Assembly: GCA_949286465.1 (NCBI GenBank)
Contig: CASECI010000041.1
Location: forward strand, 1 to 41,004
Source of the DNA: an uncultured Alphaproteobacteria bacterium
GTDB taxonomy: Bacteria > Pseudomonadota > Alphaproteobacteria > CAAHEQ01 > UBA3637
DNA length: 41,004 nucleotides
Direction of reading: 5' to 3'
Under the pieces are notes generated by a model that saw nothing but the letters and a program-made list of their open reading frames with translations, had not been told where the DNA came from and did no database searches. Both the position numbers and the translations under genes were made by a program. Below, in pieces: positions 29,762 to 38,484 of the stretch. How positions within the stretch are numbered: position 1 is the stretch's first letter; the number at the start of each line of letters is the position of its first letter.

Positions 29762-29776
29762 TTAACGCCTTTTTAA
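29762..29776. promoter_or_regulatory. TTAA-N7-TTAA box before the Lon-like gene
   Basis: TTAA-CGCCTTT-TTAA fits the spacing of a CtrA site and lies 50 bases before the start at 29827. In such AT-rich DNA several matches are expected by chance, so this is weak. Confidence 0.2.
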
Positions 29777-29826
29777 TAAAACAGGGTAATGATAGAAGTA
29801 AAAGACTACTTATGTTGTGAGGGAAT

Positions 29827-32256
29827 ATGTCAAAATACGAATTAACTGCAGAGGATCTTTATTTATCTTGTTCTTTATCCAAAAAATTTGAAACAACCAA
29901 GGATTTGTCTGGAAATCCAGATGTTATAGGGCAAGAAAAAGCCATTGAAGCCATTAAATTTGCAATGAATATGCCTGGAGACGGATACAATGTTTTTTGT
30001 CTAGGAGCTGAAGGCATTGGAAAAAAAAGTTTAGCCCTCCAACTTTTAACCAAAGAGGCTACTCGAAAAAAAACACCCGATGATTGGTGCTATGTCAACA
30101 ATTTTGAATTTCCTCACAAACCTAAAGCAATTCATCTCCCCGCAGGAAAGGGTAAGCTTTTTCAAAAAGAAATAGAAAAGCTTATTTCTGAGATTCAAAT
30201 TGCTCTTCCAAGTATATTTGAGAGTCGCGAATATCAAGATCAACTTGCTGAAGTAGAGCAAAATTTTCAAACACAAAAAGAAGAATACTATAATCAACTA
30301 CAAAGCATTGCAAAAGGCAAAAAAAATGTTGCTATCTTACGCATGCCAACAGGACTTGTCGTTGCACCGACAAAAGATGGAGAAGTATTAACTCCTGAAA
30401 CATTTGATAAACTCCCGAAACAAACCAGAAAAAAAATATTAGAACAAATGAATGAAGCTCAAGTAAAACTTGAGCAAGCTATTAAAGAAGTGCCTAAATG
30501 GGAAAAAGAACAAAAAGAGCAAATTAATACGCTCAACGAACTTCTAACACACCAAACTGTTCATCAAACGATGCATGATATCATGAAAAAATATGAAAAT
30601 ATCAACGACGTCAAAGAGTATTTAAATAATATGCGTAAAGATATCGTTGAACATGTTTCTTTGTTTTTAGACACTGAAAAAAATGAAGAGGATACAGACC
30701 AAGTCAGCGCGTTTGTTAAAAAGTCTCAAAAAAATGCTCAAATTATGAATCGTTATAAAGTGAATCTCCTCGTAAGTAATTCAGGAAAAAAAGGAGCACC
30801 CGTTTTATATCTTGATCACCCTAATTTACCTAATCTTGTTGGACGTATGGAACGTATGCAACAATTTGGCATGTTAATTACTGACTTCAGCTTAATTAAG
30901 GCCGGCGCCTTACACCAAGCAAATGGTGGATATTTGATTATTGATGCAAGAGACTTATGTTCACATTCCTCAGCTTGGGAAAGTTTAAAAAGATCCTTAA
31001 AATCTAAAACAATTCAAATTGAATCTGTCGAAGAGGAATCTGGGGTCGTAAGTACAACAACATTAGAGCCAGAACCTATTCCTCTTAATATTAAAATTGT
31101 CCTCATAGGGGAAAATGATTTATATTATACGTTAAGTGAAAATGATGCTGATTTTTCCAATCTATTCAAAGTAGAAGCTAATTTCTATCCTCGCATTGAC
31201 AGGACTGAAGAAAATATAGCAAAATATATGGCCCTTCTGACGACTTTATGCAAAAAGTATAAATTAAAGCATTTTTCTAAACAAGCTCTTGAAAGATTAA
31301 TTGAATATGCATCCAGGATATCTCAAGATAAAGAAAAACTAACAACACGTTTAAGCTTAATCTCTGACTTAATGAAAGAGGCTGATTATTTTGCTCGAAA
31401 AGAAAAAGAAAAAATTATTAATAAAAATCATATTGAAGAAGCTATTTCAGCCAAAATAAGCCGTTCCGACAATCTCCACAAACGGATGCTGGAACATATA
31501 CAAAATAATACTATTTTAATCAATACAGCAGGTTATCAAGTCGGTCAAATTAATATACTAGCAGTTCAAGAATTTGGCCATTTATCTTTTGGACGTCCTA
31601 GCCGTTTAACCTGCCAAACACGTGTTGGTTCTGGCGAAATTATTGATATTGAAAGAGAAGTCGATTTAGGAGGTCCCTTCCACTCAAAAGGTGTTTTAAT
31701 TTTATCCTCATTTGTTGCTTCTAAATTTGCAAAAGATGAACCTTTGTCATTGAACGCAAACCTTGTTATTGAGCAATCCTATGGGCCTATAGACGGAGAC
31801 TCGGCATCAAGTGCAGAACTTTACGCTCTTCTATCTTCCATATCAGGCGTTCCTATCAATCAAGGAATAGCTGTTACCGGATCTGTAAACCAGTTAGGCC
31901 AGGTTCAAGCTATCGGAGCCGTTAACGAAAAAATTGAAGGTTTTTTTGATGTTTGCTCTATAAAGGGACTAACAGGCTCTCAAGGCGTCATTATTCCGTC
32001 TTCTAATAAAAGAAATTTAATGCTGCGCGCTGATGTCATTAAAGCTGTCCAAGAAGGATTATTTCATATTTATGCTGTTGATAATATTGAACAAGGCTTA
32101 GAAATTTTAACAAACACCTCAGTAGGTATTCCAAATAGCAAGGGAAAATATCCTTCGGATACAATATATGGGCGTATTCAAGAGCAATTACATGCATACT
32201 ATTTAAAGACTAAAGATAGTGAACATACAAAAAAACGAAAAGCATCTTACGAGTGA
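29827..32256 (+). CDS. Lon-like (AAA_32 / LonC-type) serine protease
   Basis: An 809-residue protein of the Lon-like family with an N-terminal AAA_32-type domain, a helical insertion and a C-terminal Lon protease domain. The Ser-Lys dyad is S659 (GPIDGDSASSAELYALLSS) and K702 (GAVNEKIEGF). The 43-residue spacing equals that of E. coli Lon. The P-loop near residue 60 reads GAEGIGKKS, with Lys where Ser/Thr follows GK. Such degenerate loops are common in this branch, where ATP-independent members are known. A coiled coil (about 130-270) precedes the conserved DHPNLPNLVGR segment (about 337). It is related to E. coli YcbZ rather than classical Lon. The gene stands alone; the ribosome site is GAGGGAAT. 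Confidence 0.88.
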   Translation: MSKYELTAEDLYLSCSLSKKFETTKDLSGNPDVIGQEKAIEAIKFAMNMPGDGYNVFCLGAEGIGKKSLALQLLTKEATRKKTPDDWCYVNNFEFPHKPKAIHLPAGKGKLFQKEIEKLISEIQIALPSIFESREYQDQLAEVEQNFQTQKEEYYNQLQSIAKGKKNVAILRMPTGLVVAPTKDGEVLTPETFDKLPKQTRKKILEQMNEAQVKLEQAIKEVPKWEKEQKEQINTLNELLTHQTVHQTMHDIMKKYENINDVKEYLNNMRKDIVEHVSLFLDTEKNEEDTDQVSAFVKKSQKNAQIMNRYKVNLLVSNSGKKGAPVLYLDHPNLPNLVGRMERMQQFGMLITDFSLIKAGALHQANGGYLIIDARDLCSHSSAWESLKRSLKSKTIQIESVEEESGVVSTTTLEPEPIPLNIKIVLIGENDLYYTLSENDADFSNLFKVEANFYPRIDRTEENIAKYMALLTTLCKKYKLKHFSKQALERLIEYASRISQDKEKLTTRLSLISDLMKEADYFARKEKEKIINKNHIEEAISAKISRSDNLHKRMLEHIQNNTILINTAGYQVGQINILAVQEFGHLSFGRPSRLTCQTRVGSGEIIDIEREVDLGGPFHSKGVLILSSFVASKFAKDEPLSLNANLVIEQSYGPIDGDSASSAELYALLSSISGVPINQGIAVTGSVNQLGQVQAIGAVNEKIEGFFDVCSIKGLTGSQGVIIPSSNKRNLMLRADVIKAVQEGLFHIYAVDNIEQGLEILTNTSVGIPNSKGKYPSDTIYGRIQEQLHAYYLKTKDSEHTKKRKASYE

Positions 32257-32350
32257 ATAACTGCTTGAAACGTTCTATTTATAGCTATACTTTATTGTTT
32301 TAGTTTACTCTCTTCATTTTGTTAAGTATTTTGTCTTTTTTAAAATTAAG

Positions 32351-32402
32351 TTAACGATAAGTTAACAATTATATTGACTTTCCAATTTTTTTAATATATT
32401 AT
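32351..32402 (+). promoter_or_regulatory. strong promoter with upstream CtrA-like box
   Basis: TTGACT (32374-32379), 17 bases and TATTAT (32397-32402) form a very good promoter. Starting 23 bases upstream of the -35 is TTAA-CGATAAG-TTAAC (32351-32366), a full match to the CtrA pattern, in which GTTAAC is repeated directly at an 11-base interval (32350 and 32361). The box ends 8 bases before the -35, an activator-like position. The ankyrin-like gene starts at 32430 after GAGGAGAGA. Confidence 0.55.
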
Positions 32403-32429
32403 ACAAAATGTTATACAAAAGAGGAGAGA

Positions 32430-33452
32430 ATGATTAACCAACAACTTATTCAAGAAGAAAATGTTGCTTCTTTAAAAAATTTCTATTTAAAAAATAAGAA
32501 AGAATGCTGTAATTTAATTTCTGACGATGCCTTCAAGTCCCACGAAATGCGAATTTTTGCTCAAAAAATCTTATTAGATAAACTTTATCGAACTATTATT
32601 CAGAACAAACAACCTAATATCGATATAATTCTTAAATCATTTTCTCAACACAAGCTAGAGGAAAGACCGGATAAAAACGGAAAAATCTCTTCAGATCAAC
32701 TACAAAATAAAATTCTTTTAAATAAAATTCTTTTAGCTGCGGCAAACAAAGGAAACATAAAAGCTGTTATTAGCTTAGCCAATTTTGGAGCTGATTTAAA
32801 AACACAAAATGAACAAAAACAAAATGTTTTTCATTTACTTATCGAGCAAGATCCTTTTCTATCATTTACAATAACACCTCTAAGTCGTCCTGACAAAGAT
32901 ATCGCTGTTATCAATCACGAATTTAATCTATCTCTTTTAAAAAATGATTCAAACCCTCATAATCTTCAAAATATGTACGAAGCCTTCTATCAAACCAATT
33001 CTAATTTTTTATCTCCTGTTTCTTTATTCATCAAAAGACTACCTTCTCCTTTAATTGCAAACGCACATCCAAGAACACACGCTATATATCAAGCAAAACT
33101 TAATTCTATTAAGGCTCTAAATCTTCTAGGATATAATTTTAACACTCCCATTGACTTTCCTATGCATCAGCCTTTGATTATTGCACATTTACATCCAATA
33201 CCCAGTAATACTTTAATTAAAAATTTATTGTCTGCTGGAGCTGATTACCCCTCTTCTATATGCCGTTCTCAAATATATAAAAAAGCGTCTTCTGATATTA
33301 GGGCTATTATGAGGCAATTCATTCGGAACAAACAAAATTGTTCTACTTTTAATGCTCTCTTATACCTTTACGGCGTCAAAAAAGAACCTTATTCTCTGTT
33401 AAAGAAAGAACAACACAAAAATTCCTTTCACTCTCATGAGCATAGTTTGTAA
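32430..33452 (+). CDS. ankyrin-repeat-like protein
   Basis: A 340-residue soluble protein. Residues about 97-140 (NKILLAAANKGNIKAVISLANFGADL, then NVFHLLIEQD) have the helix-turn-helix and G-A-D pattern of an ankyrin repeat. A second region near 225-280 (IKALNLLGYNFNTP, LIKNLLSAGADYPSS) repeats it. The units are too divergent to define a clean array. There is no signal peptide. The adjacent gene at 33458 has the same overall design, so the two are probably paralogues. Ankyrin proteins of host-associated alphaproteobacteria often act in host cells, but nothing here shows secretion. The gene has a strong promoter with a CtrA-like box. Confidence 0.75.
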   Translation: MINQQLIQEENVASLKNFYLKNKKECCNLISDDAFKSHEMRIFAQKILLDKLYRTIIQNKQPNIDIILKSFSQHKLEERPDKNGKISSDQLQNKILLNKILLAAANKGNIKAVISLANFGADLKTQNEQKQNVFHLLIEQDPFLSFTITPLSRPDKDIAVINHEFNLSLLKNDSNPHNLQNMYEAFYQTNSNFLSPVSLFIKRLPSPLIANAHPRTHAIYQAKLNSIKALNLLGYNFNTPIDFPMHQPLIIAHLHPIPSNTLIKNLLSAGADYPSSICRSQIYKKASSDIRAIMRQFIRNKQNCSTFNALLYLYGVKKEPYSLLKKEQHKNSFHSHEHSL

Positions 33453-33457
33453 AGGAA

Positions 33458-34366
33458 ATGAACATGTACCAACTTAAAGATTTTATAGAAATAAATGACC
33501 CTCTACTTTACAAAGGGAAAAATGCTATCCAAAAAAGAGAAACATCTAAACTAAAGGAAGTTTTAGAAAATTCTTTTTTTGATGCAAATTCCTTTACTGC
33601 TCGAGCTCTCTTATATGAGGCGGCAGAACAAGCTAACTTAGAAGCTTTCTGCCTTTTAGGAGAAAAGGGAGTCGTTCTTTATGATAATGATCAGGAACCT
33701 TTATGTGAAAAAAAACACGCCCTTTCTTCTAAATACCTTCCTCCAATTAGTATATGCCTTGAAGAAACACCTCTTCACGTCCTTTTTAGAAAAACAAATC
33801 TTGTATCATTATTTAACTTAAATTTAAGCCTTTATTTTAAAAATGAAGATCTCATTAAAACGTTTAATACAACTGCCTCCTTACAATATCAAAATATTTT
33901 TTCAAAAGACTCTTCTCAACATATCGATTCTTTATCTCCTTTAGATGTACTTTGGCAACATTATCAAACGCAATGCCAATTCTTTGAACAGAAAAATGAT
34001 TTCTATAATAAGTATAACCTCAGCTTTGCTATGTCGCATTTTTTATCTAAATGTCTACAGTACATACCTGATTTAACTATTCCCCTTTACTTTGAAAGAA
34101 ATACTTTATTAAAAGAAGCTTGTTATCAAAATGATTTACCTTGTATTTACATATTAGCCAATCCGACTATTGCATTGCTCAATCATATCCAATATCATTT
34201 TTCTGAAAAAGATATCATTTTTTTTAAATCTTGTACTTTTGTTGATCCTCAATTGAAAAATGAAATGAAATGTAAAAAATCTCCTCAAAAATTATCCTCT
34301 CACACAAAAAATATTTCATTATGGGAACGAATAAAAAGAAAACTCATTCATACACATGATTCATAA
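33458..34366 (+). CDS. ankyrin-repeat-like protein, paralogue of the preceding gene
   Basis: A 302-residue soluble protein starting six bases after the preceding gene, with AAAGGAA before the ATG. Residues about 48-75 (ARALLYEAAEQANLEAFCLLGEKG) and the ETPLHVLFRKTN segment near 103-114 follow ankyrin spacing. A further helix pair is near 229-255 (NTLLKEACYQNDLPCIYILANP). The C-terminal 40 residues are basic and end in a Lys/Arg-rich helix. Parallel domain order with the upstream protein suggests tandem duplication followed by strong divergence. No catalytic motif is visible. The terminator at 34365 ends this two-gene unit. Confidence 0.72.
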   Translation: MNMYQLKDFIEINDPLLYKGKNAIQKRETSKLKEVLENSFFDANSFTARALLYEAAEQANLEAFCLLGEKGVVLYDNDQEPLCEKKHALSSKYLPPISICLEETPLHVLFRKTNLVSLFNLNLSLYFKNEDLIKTFNTTASLQYQNIFSKDSSQHIDSLSPLDVLWQHYQTQCQFFEQKNDFYNKYNLSFAMSHFLSKCLQYIPDLTIPLYFERNTLLKEACYQNDLPCIYILANPTIALLNHIQYHFSEKDIIFFKSCTFVDPQLKNEMKCKKSPQKLSSHTKNISLWERIKRKLIHTHDS

Positions 34367-34395
34367 AAAAATCCGCCTTAAAGGCGGATTTTTTT
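34365..34395. terminator. bidirectional rho-independent terminator
   Basis: A perfect 13-bp stem (34365-34377 with 34383-34395) with GC-rich core ATCCGCC/GGCGGAT, loop TTAAA and flanking A- and T-runs. It separates the ankyrin-like genes (plus) from adhE (minus), whose stop touches the stem. Confidence 0.93.
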
Positions 34396-37037
34396 TATTT
34401 CTTCTTTTTAGTCAAAATACCGACAGGTTCACCATAATAAGCCTTCCGATAAAGTTCTTTAATTTCAGAAATCAATGGATACCGTGCATTTCCTCCTGTA
34501 CATTGATCATCAAATGCTTCTTCGGATAACTCATCTAAACGATCAAAGAATTCTTTTTCATCAATACCAACTTCTTTAAAGGACATAGGAACATTCATGT
34601 CTTTTTTCATATCTTGTATAGAAGTGATTAGACGACGAACTTTTTCATCAATGTCATTAGGACAATCATCTGCTAAATGCAAGAAATCGGCTAGACGACC
34701 ATAACGCCCCTTTACAAAAGGATATTTATACTGAGGCATTAAACCTTGTTTTACAGGATTATCTGTTGCATTAAATTCTATAACATAAGGCAATAATATA
34801 GCATTAGCTAATCCATGAGCGACATGATACATAGCACCTACTTTATGAGCCATTGAATGGCAAACGCCTAAGAATGCATTAGCGAAAGCCATCCCCGCTA
34901 AAGTTGCAGCATAATGCATTTTCTCACGTGCAATCGGATCATTAGCTCCTTCATGATAAGAACGTTGTAGATATTTATAAACAAGGCGAAGAGCTTCACA
35001 CGCACTTCCATCTGTCAAGTTAGTAGCAAATACAGATGTATAAGCCTCAATTCCATGTGTTAATACGTCTAGTCCTGAATAAGCTGTCAACCCTTTAGGC
35101 ATACTCATAACAAAATCCGGATCGATAATAGCCATATCTGGTGTCAGAGCATAATCAGTAATTGGATATTTTTGACCTGTTGTATCATCTGTAATAACAG
35201 TAAATGGTGTCACTTCAGAACCAGTTCCTGATGTCGTTGGGATTGCTACCATGATTGCTTTATTTCCTAATTTAGGGAAAGTACAAATCCGTTTACGAAT
35301 ATCCATAAACCGCATGGCAATGTCATCAAACTTTAACTCAGGTTGTTCATACATCAACCAAATAATTTTTGCTGCGTCCATAGGAGAACCTCCCCCTAAA
35401 GAAATAAATACATCTGGCTGGAAATTCTTAACCATCTCTAACGCTTCATGGACATTAGACAAATCAGGGTCTGGACGAACACTGCTATAAACTTGTACTT
35501 GAATATCTAAATCTTCTAAGATTTTTTCAAGTCGAGCAACATGTCCGATTGTCTCCATTGTTTTATCTGTAACAAGGAAAGCTTTTTTACGCCCTTTTAG
35601 TTCTGCTAAAGCTTGTGTAACACAACCTGGCTTAAAATAAATTTTTGGGGGAACTTTAAACCACAACATATTTTCACGACGTTCAGCAACTGTTTTTGTA
35701 TTCATCAAATGTTTTACTCCTATATTTTCACTCACAGAGTTTCCGCCCCAAGAACCACATCCTAAAGTTAAAGAAGGAGGTAATTTGAAGTTATAGACAT
35801 CTCCGATAGCTCCTTGAGCGGCAGGCATATTAATTAATGTTCTTCCTGTTGTTAATGTTTTTTGGAACAAACGAATATGTTCTTCATTGAGTTCATTCGT
35901 ATAAAGAACAGATGTATGACCTGCTCCACCTAATTCAATCAACTTTTGAGCCATTTCAACTGCTTGTTCATATGTATCAGCCTTATAAAAAGCTAATACT
36001 GGAGATAGTTTTTCATGAGCAAAAGGATTTGAAATATCTATTGCTGTTGTTTCTGCAATCAAAACTTTAGTTTTTTCATCAACCTTAAAACCAGCAAGTT
36101 CAGCTATTCTAAAAGCAGATTGACCAACAATTTGATTGTTTAATTTTCCATCTTTAAATAAAACTTTTTTCAGTAATTGTTTTTCTTTATCGGTTACAAA
36201 ATGACACCCTCTTTTAATAAATTCTGCCTTAGCAGCTTCATAAACAGGAGCTTCGACAATAACTGCTTGTTCAGAAGCACAAATCATCCCATTATCAAAC
36301 GTTTTACTCATAATAACAGAGGATACTGCCATTTTCATATTTGCTGTCGTATCAATAACAACAGGTGTGTTTCCTGCGCCAACGCCAATAGCTGGATTAC
36401 CAGAACTATATGCAGCCTTAACCATACCAGGACCACCTGTTGCAAGAATCAAAGCAATATTCTTGTGTTTCATTAAATAGCCTGTTAAATCTGGAGTAGG
36501 ATTATCTATCCAAGAAATAATATCTTCAGGAGCTCCAGCAGCAACGGCAGCATCTAAAACTATTTTTGCTGCATAGTTTGTACATTTTTTAGCTCTTGGA
36601 TGAGGTGCAAAAATAATCGCATTTCTTGTTTTTAATGCTAATAATGACTTAAAAATAGCTGTAGATGTTGGATTTGTTGTAGGAATAATTCCTGCAATAA
36701 TACCAATTGGCTCTGCAATCTGACGAAAACCTTCTGATTCATCGTCACAAATAACGCCGCATGTTTTTGTGTCTTTATAACTATTATAAATATATTCTGC
36801 TGCAAAGTGATTCTTAATAACTTTATCTTCAACAATTCCCATGCCAGTTTCTTCCACGGCCATTTTTGAAAGTGGAATACGAGCTGCAGAAGCAGCTTTT
36901 GCTGCAGCTTGGAAAATACGATCAACTTGCCCCTGGGTATAGGTTGCATAAATTTTTTGAGCCTTGTAAGCTTTATCGACAAGGGCATCAACTAATTTTT
37001 GTGTTTCTTCTACATTTACTTCTTGTTTTTCTGACAT
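34395..37037 (-). CDS. adhE: bifunctional acetaldehyde-CoA/alcohol dehydrogenase
   Basis: AdhE reduces acetyl-CoA to acetaldehyde and then ethanol, reoxidising two NADH during fermentation, and forms spirosomes in other bacteria. The N-terminal aldehyde dehydrogenase part (about 1-440) has the catalytic C253 in NGMICASEQAV and the GVGAGNTPVVID stretch. The C-terminal iron-dependent alcohol dehydrogenase (about 455-870) has GGGSPMDAAK, TTSGTGSEVTPF and the metal-ligand region GVCHSMAHKVGAMYHVAHGLANA. Full length is 880 residues. AAAGGAG precedes the ATG. It is a single-gene unit with its own promoter and shared terminator. Presence implies an anaerobic or facultative fermentative metabolism. 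Confidence 0.97.
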   Translation of the reverse strand: MSEKQEVNVEETQKLVDALVDKAYKAQKIYATYTQGQVDRIFQAAAKAASAARIPLSKMAVEETGMGIVEDKVIKNHFAAEYIYNSYKDTKTCGVICDDESEGFRQIAEPIGIIAGIIPTTNPTSTAIFKSLLALKTRNAIIFAPHPRAKKCTNYAAKIVLDAAVAAGAPEDIISWIDNPTPDLTGYLMKHKNIALILATGGPGMVKAAYSSGNPAIGVGAGNTPVVIDTTANMKMAVSSVIMSKTFDNGMICASEQAVIVEAPVYEAAKAEFIKRGCHFVTDKEKQLLKKVLFKDGKLNNQIVGQSAFRIAELAGFKVDEKTKVLIAETTAIDISNPFAHEKLSPVLAFYKADTYEQAVEMAQKLIELGGAGHTSVLYTNELNEEHIRLFQKTLTTGRTLINMPAAQGAIGDVYNFKLPPSLTLGCGSWGGNSVSENIGVKHLMNTKTVAERRENMLWFKVPPKIYFKPGCVTQALAELKGRKKAFLVTDKTMETIGHVARLEKILEDLDIQVQVYSSVRPDPDLSNVHEALEMVKNFQPDVFISLGGGSPMDAAKIIWLMYEQPELKFDDIAMRFMDIRKRICTFPKLGNKAIMVAIPTTSGTGSEVTPFTVITDDTTGQKYPITDYALTPDMAIIDPDFVMSMPKGLTAYSGLDVLTHGIEAYTSVFATNLTDGSACEALRLVYKYLQRSYHEGANDPIAREKMHYAATLAGMAFANAFLGVCHSMAHKVGAMYHVAHGLANAILLPYVIEFNATDNPVKQGLMPQYKYPFVKGRYGRLADFLHLADDCPNDIDEKVRRLITSIQDMKKDMNVPMSFKEVGIDEKEFFDRLDELSEEAFDDQCTGGNARYPLISEIKELYRKAYYGEPVGILTKKKK

Positions 37038-37067
37038 ATCTTTACTCCTTTGTGAACACTTTTTTAC

Positions 37068-37096
37068 ATTATAAAAACGTCAAAAAAAAGTGCAAC
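37068..37096 (-). promoter_or_regulatory. adhE promoter
   Basis: A perfect TATAAT on the minus strand (37073-37068) lies 31 bases before the adhE start. The only -35 candidate (TTGCAC or GTTGCA, 16-17 bases upstream) is weak, which suits a regulated promoter, though no operator is recognised. Confidence 0.45.
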
Positions 37097-37119
37097 AAAA
37101 AAAGATAAAAAAATATCTT
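37097..37119 (-). terminator. terminator of the secreted-protein gene
   Basis: On the minus strand a 6-bp stem AAGATA/TATCTT (37119-37114 with 37107-37102) encloses a U6 loop and is followed by a U-run. It lies 15 bases past the stop at 37134. Confidence 0.55.
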
Positions 37120-37133
37120 ATTAAAAAGAAGTT

Positions 37134-38402
37134 TTAATACATCTCTTGCGTGTCTTTAACAAAAGAAAACGAGTGAGGAACTTCTTTTGTATCATTAATT
37201 TTTCCTGCAGCTTCCATATCTTGATAAGGTAAATCCTTATCATCTAAGATCAAGCGACCATTTAAAGCAGACCCCTCCATAAACGCTTGCATGTAAATTT
37301 TTCTAGGATCACCCCATAACAATCTTTTTGGGAAATTAGGTTGTCCATATTTTTCAAAAACAAGTTTCCAAAACAAATCTTGCCTTGCTGTTTTTTTAGC
37401 AGCATCTTTATAACTTGTTCCTAAAGAGTTATCTCCAAATGAGGTGTAATCGATTCGAGATGCTTGATTACCTGTTAGTCCGGAAACAAAAGAAACGATT
37501 ATTTGTTCCTTAGTTACATCATTATTTAAGCGCAATTCAGATATATAATAGACCTCATCCGCTTGGGCTTGCATCCGGACACAATCATGAATAAGTCTTA
37601 ATTGAGCAAAACCATTTTGGCGACATTGTTGTTCATAGGTTGTTGTCATAAATAAAGGAATCGCATACGCAATATTACTAACTTCGAAACCATTATCTTG
37701 AGCGATAGTTATAACTTCTTCAGGAGTCATATGCAGTTTCATTCCCATAATATCAAAACCTTCTGCGATATGCGGCGCCTGGACATCAGGCATTGCAGGG
37801 TTCAAATTTGTAGGCATCCCAAGTTTAGGGATACTAACAATATTTTGAGAAGCTGAAGGGATTGTCTTTTGTTTAACCTGGATATTTTCAACCACTTCTT
37901 TATTTTGTATGACATTTTTTTGAACTGTCGTTGCTACTCTTTTTTTCTCTTCTTTTTTAGAAGAGTTCTTATTTTCATCTTTGGTCTCTTCTTTTTTCTC
38001 TTGTTTTGGAAGAACTTTAATATCTTTTGCTTCATAGATAGGCTCAAAAGACACATTAGGAGAAGGCGATTCTTCACTAACAGTATTTAAAGAAGAAAGC
38101 CGATTATCAAAAGGAGCGCCAATTTCTTGGATTTCAGCAGATTTAATACGAATCGCTGGTACAGGATCTGGAGCAATTTTTATTTCTTCCACAGGTTTTG
38201 CCCCTTTCCCGATATTTGGCGTACGGCGACTGGATCGTTTATTAGTAGATGTCTTAGCTTTTTCTTCTTGGCTTTGCTGAATTTTTTCTTCTACTGACAC
38301 AAATAAAGGCACCTCAATATCAGAGGCTAGAACAGCCCCCGAATAAAGAGCAAGAACACATAAAAAGAGAGCGTTTTTACATTTCATGATTGTCTTTTCC
38401 AT
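37134..38402 (-). CDS. hypothetical secreted protein with disordered linker
   Basis: A protein of up to 422 residues. If translation starts at the second ATG (38387), a normal signal peptide follows (MKCKNALFLCVLALYSGAVLA). The first ATG only adds five residues, and either start is possible. Residues about 25-200 are low-complexity and rich in Lys, Glu, Pro and Ser, probably a disordered linker. The folded part from about 210 begins FDIMGMKLHMTPEEVITIAQDNGF. This resembles the start of small periplasmic domains that recognise an amphipathic ligand, but I cannot name a family. Two cysteines (about 265 and 275) may form a disulfide. It has a plausible promoter and a terminator of its own. Confidence 0.8.
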   Translation of the reverse strand: MEKTIMKCKNALFLCVLALYSGAVLASDIEVPLFVSVEEKIQQSQEEKAKTSTNKRSSRRTPNIGKGAKPVEEIKIAPDPVPAIRIKSAEIQEIGAPFDNRLSSLNTVSEESPSPNVSFEPIYEAKDIKVLPKQEKKEETKDENKNSSKKEEKKRVATTVQKNVIQNKEVVENIQVKQKTIPSASQNIVSIPKLGMPTNLNPAMPDVQAPHIAEGFDIMGMKLHMTPEEVITIAQDNGFEVSNIAYAIPLFMTTTYEQQCRQNGFAQLRLIHDCVRMQAQADEVYYISELRLNNDVTKEQIIVSFVSGLTGNQASRIDYTSFGDNSLGTSYKDAAKKTARQDLFWKLVFEKYGQPNFPKRLLWGDPRKIYMQAFMEGSALNGRLILDDKDLPYQDMEAAGKINDTKEVPHSFSFVKDTQEMY

Positions 38403-38429
38403 CTTTTAATATTATTTTACATATATTCT

Positions 38430-38457
38430 ATCATAGAAAGAAAAAGTGAATAAACAA
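38430..38457 (-). promoter_or_regulatory. promoter of the secreted-protein gene
   Basis: Minus-strand TTGTTT (38457-38452), a 16-base spacer and TATGAT (38435-38430). The -10 is good (5/6) and the -35 moderate. Confidence 0.4.
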
Positions 38458-38484
38458 TAAATATTTTAAAAAAAGGTAAAATTT

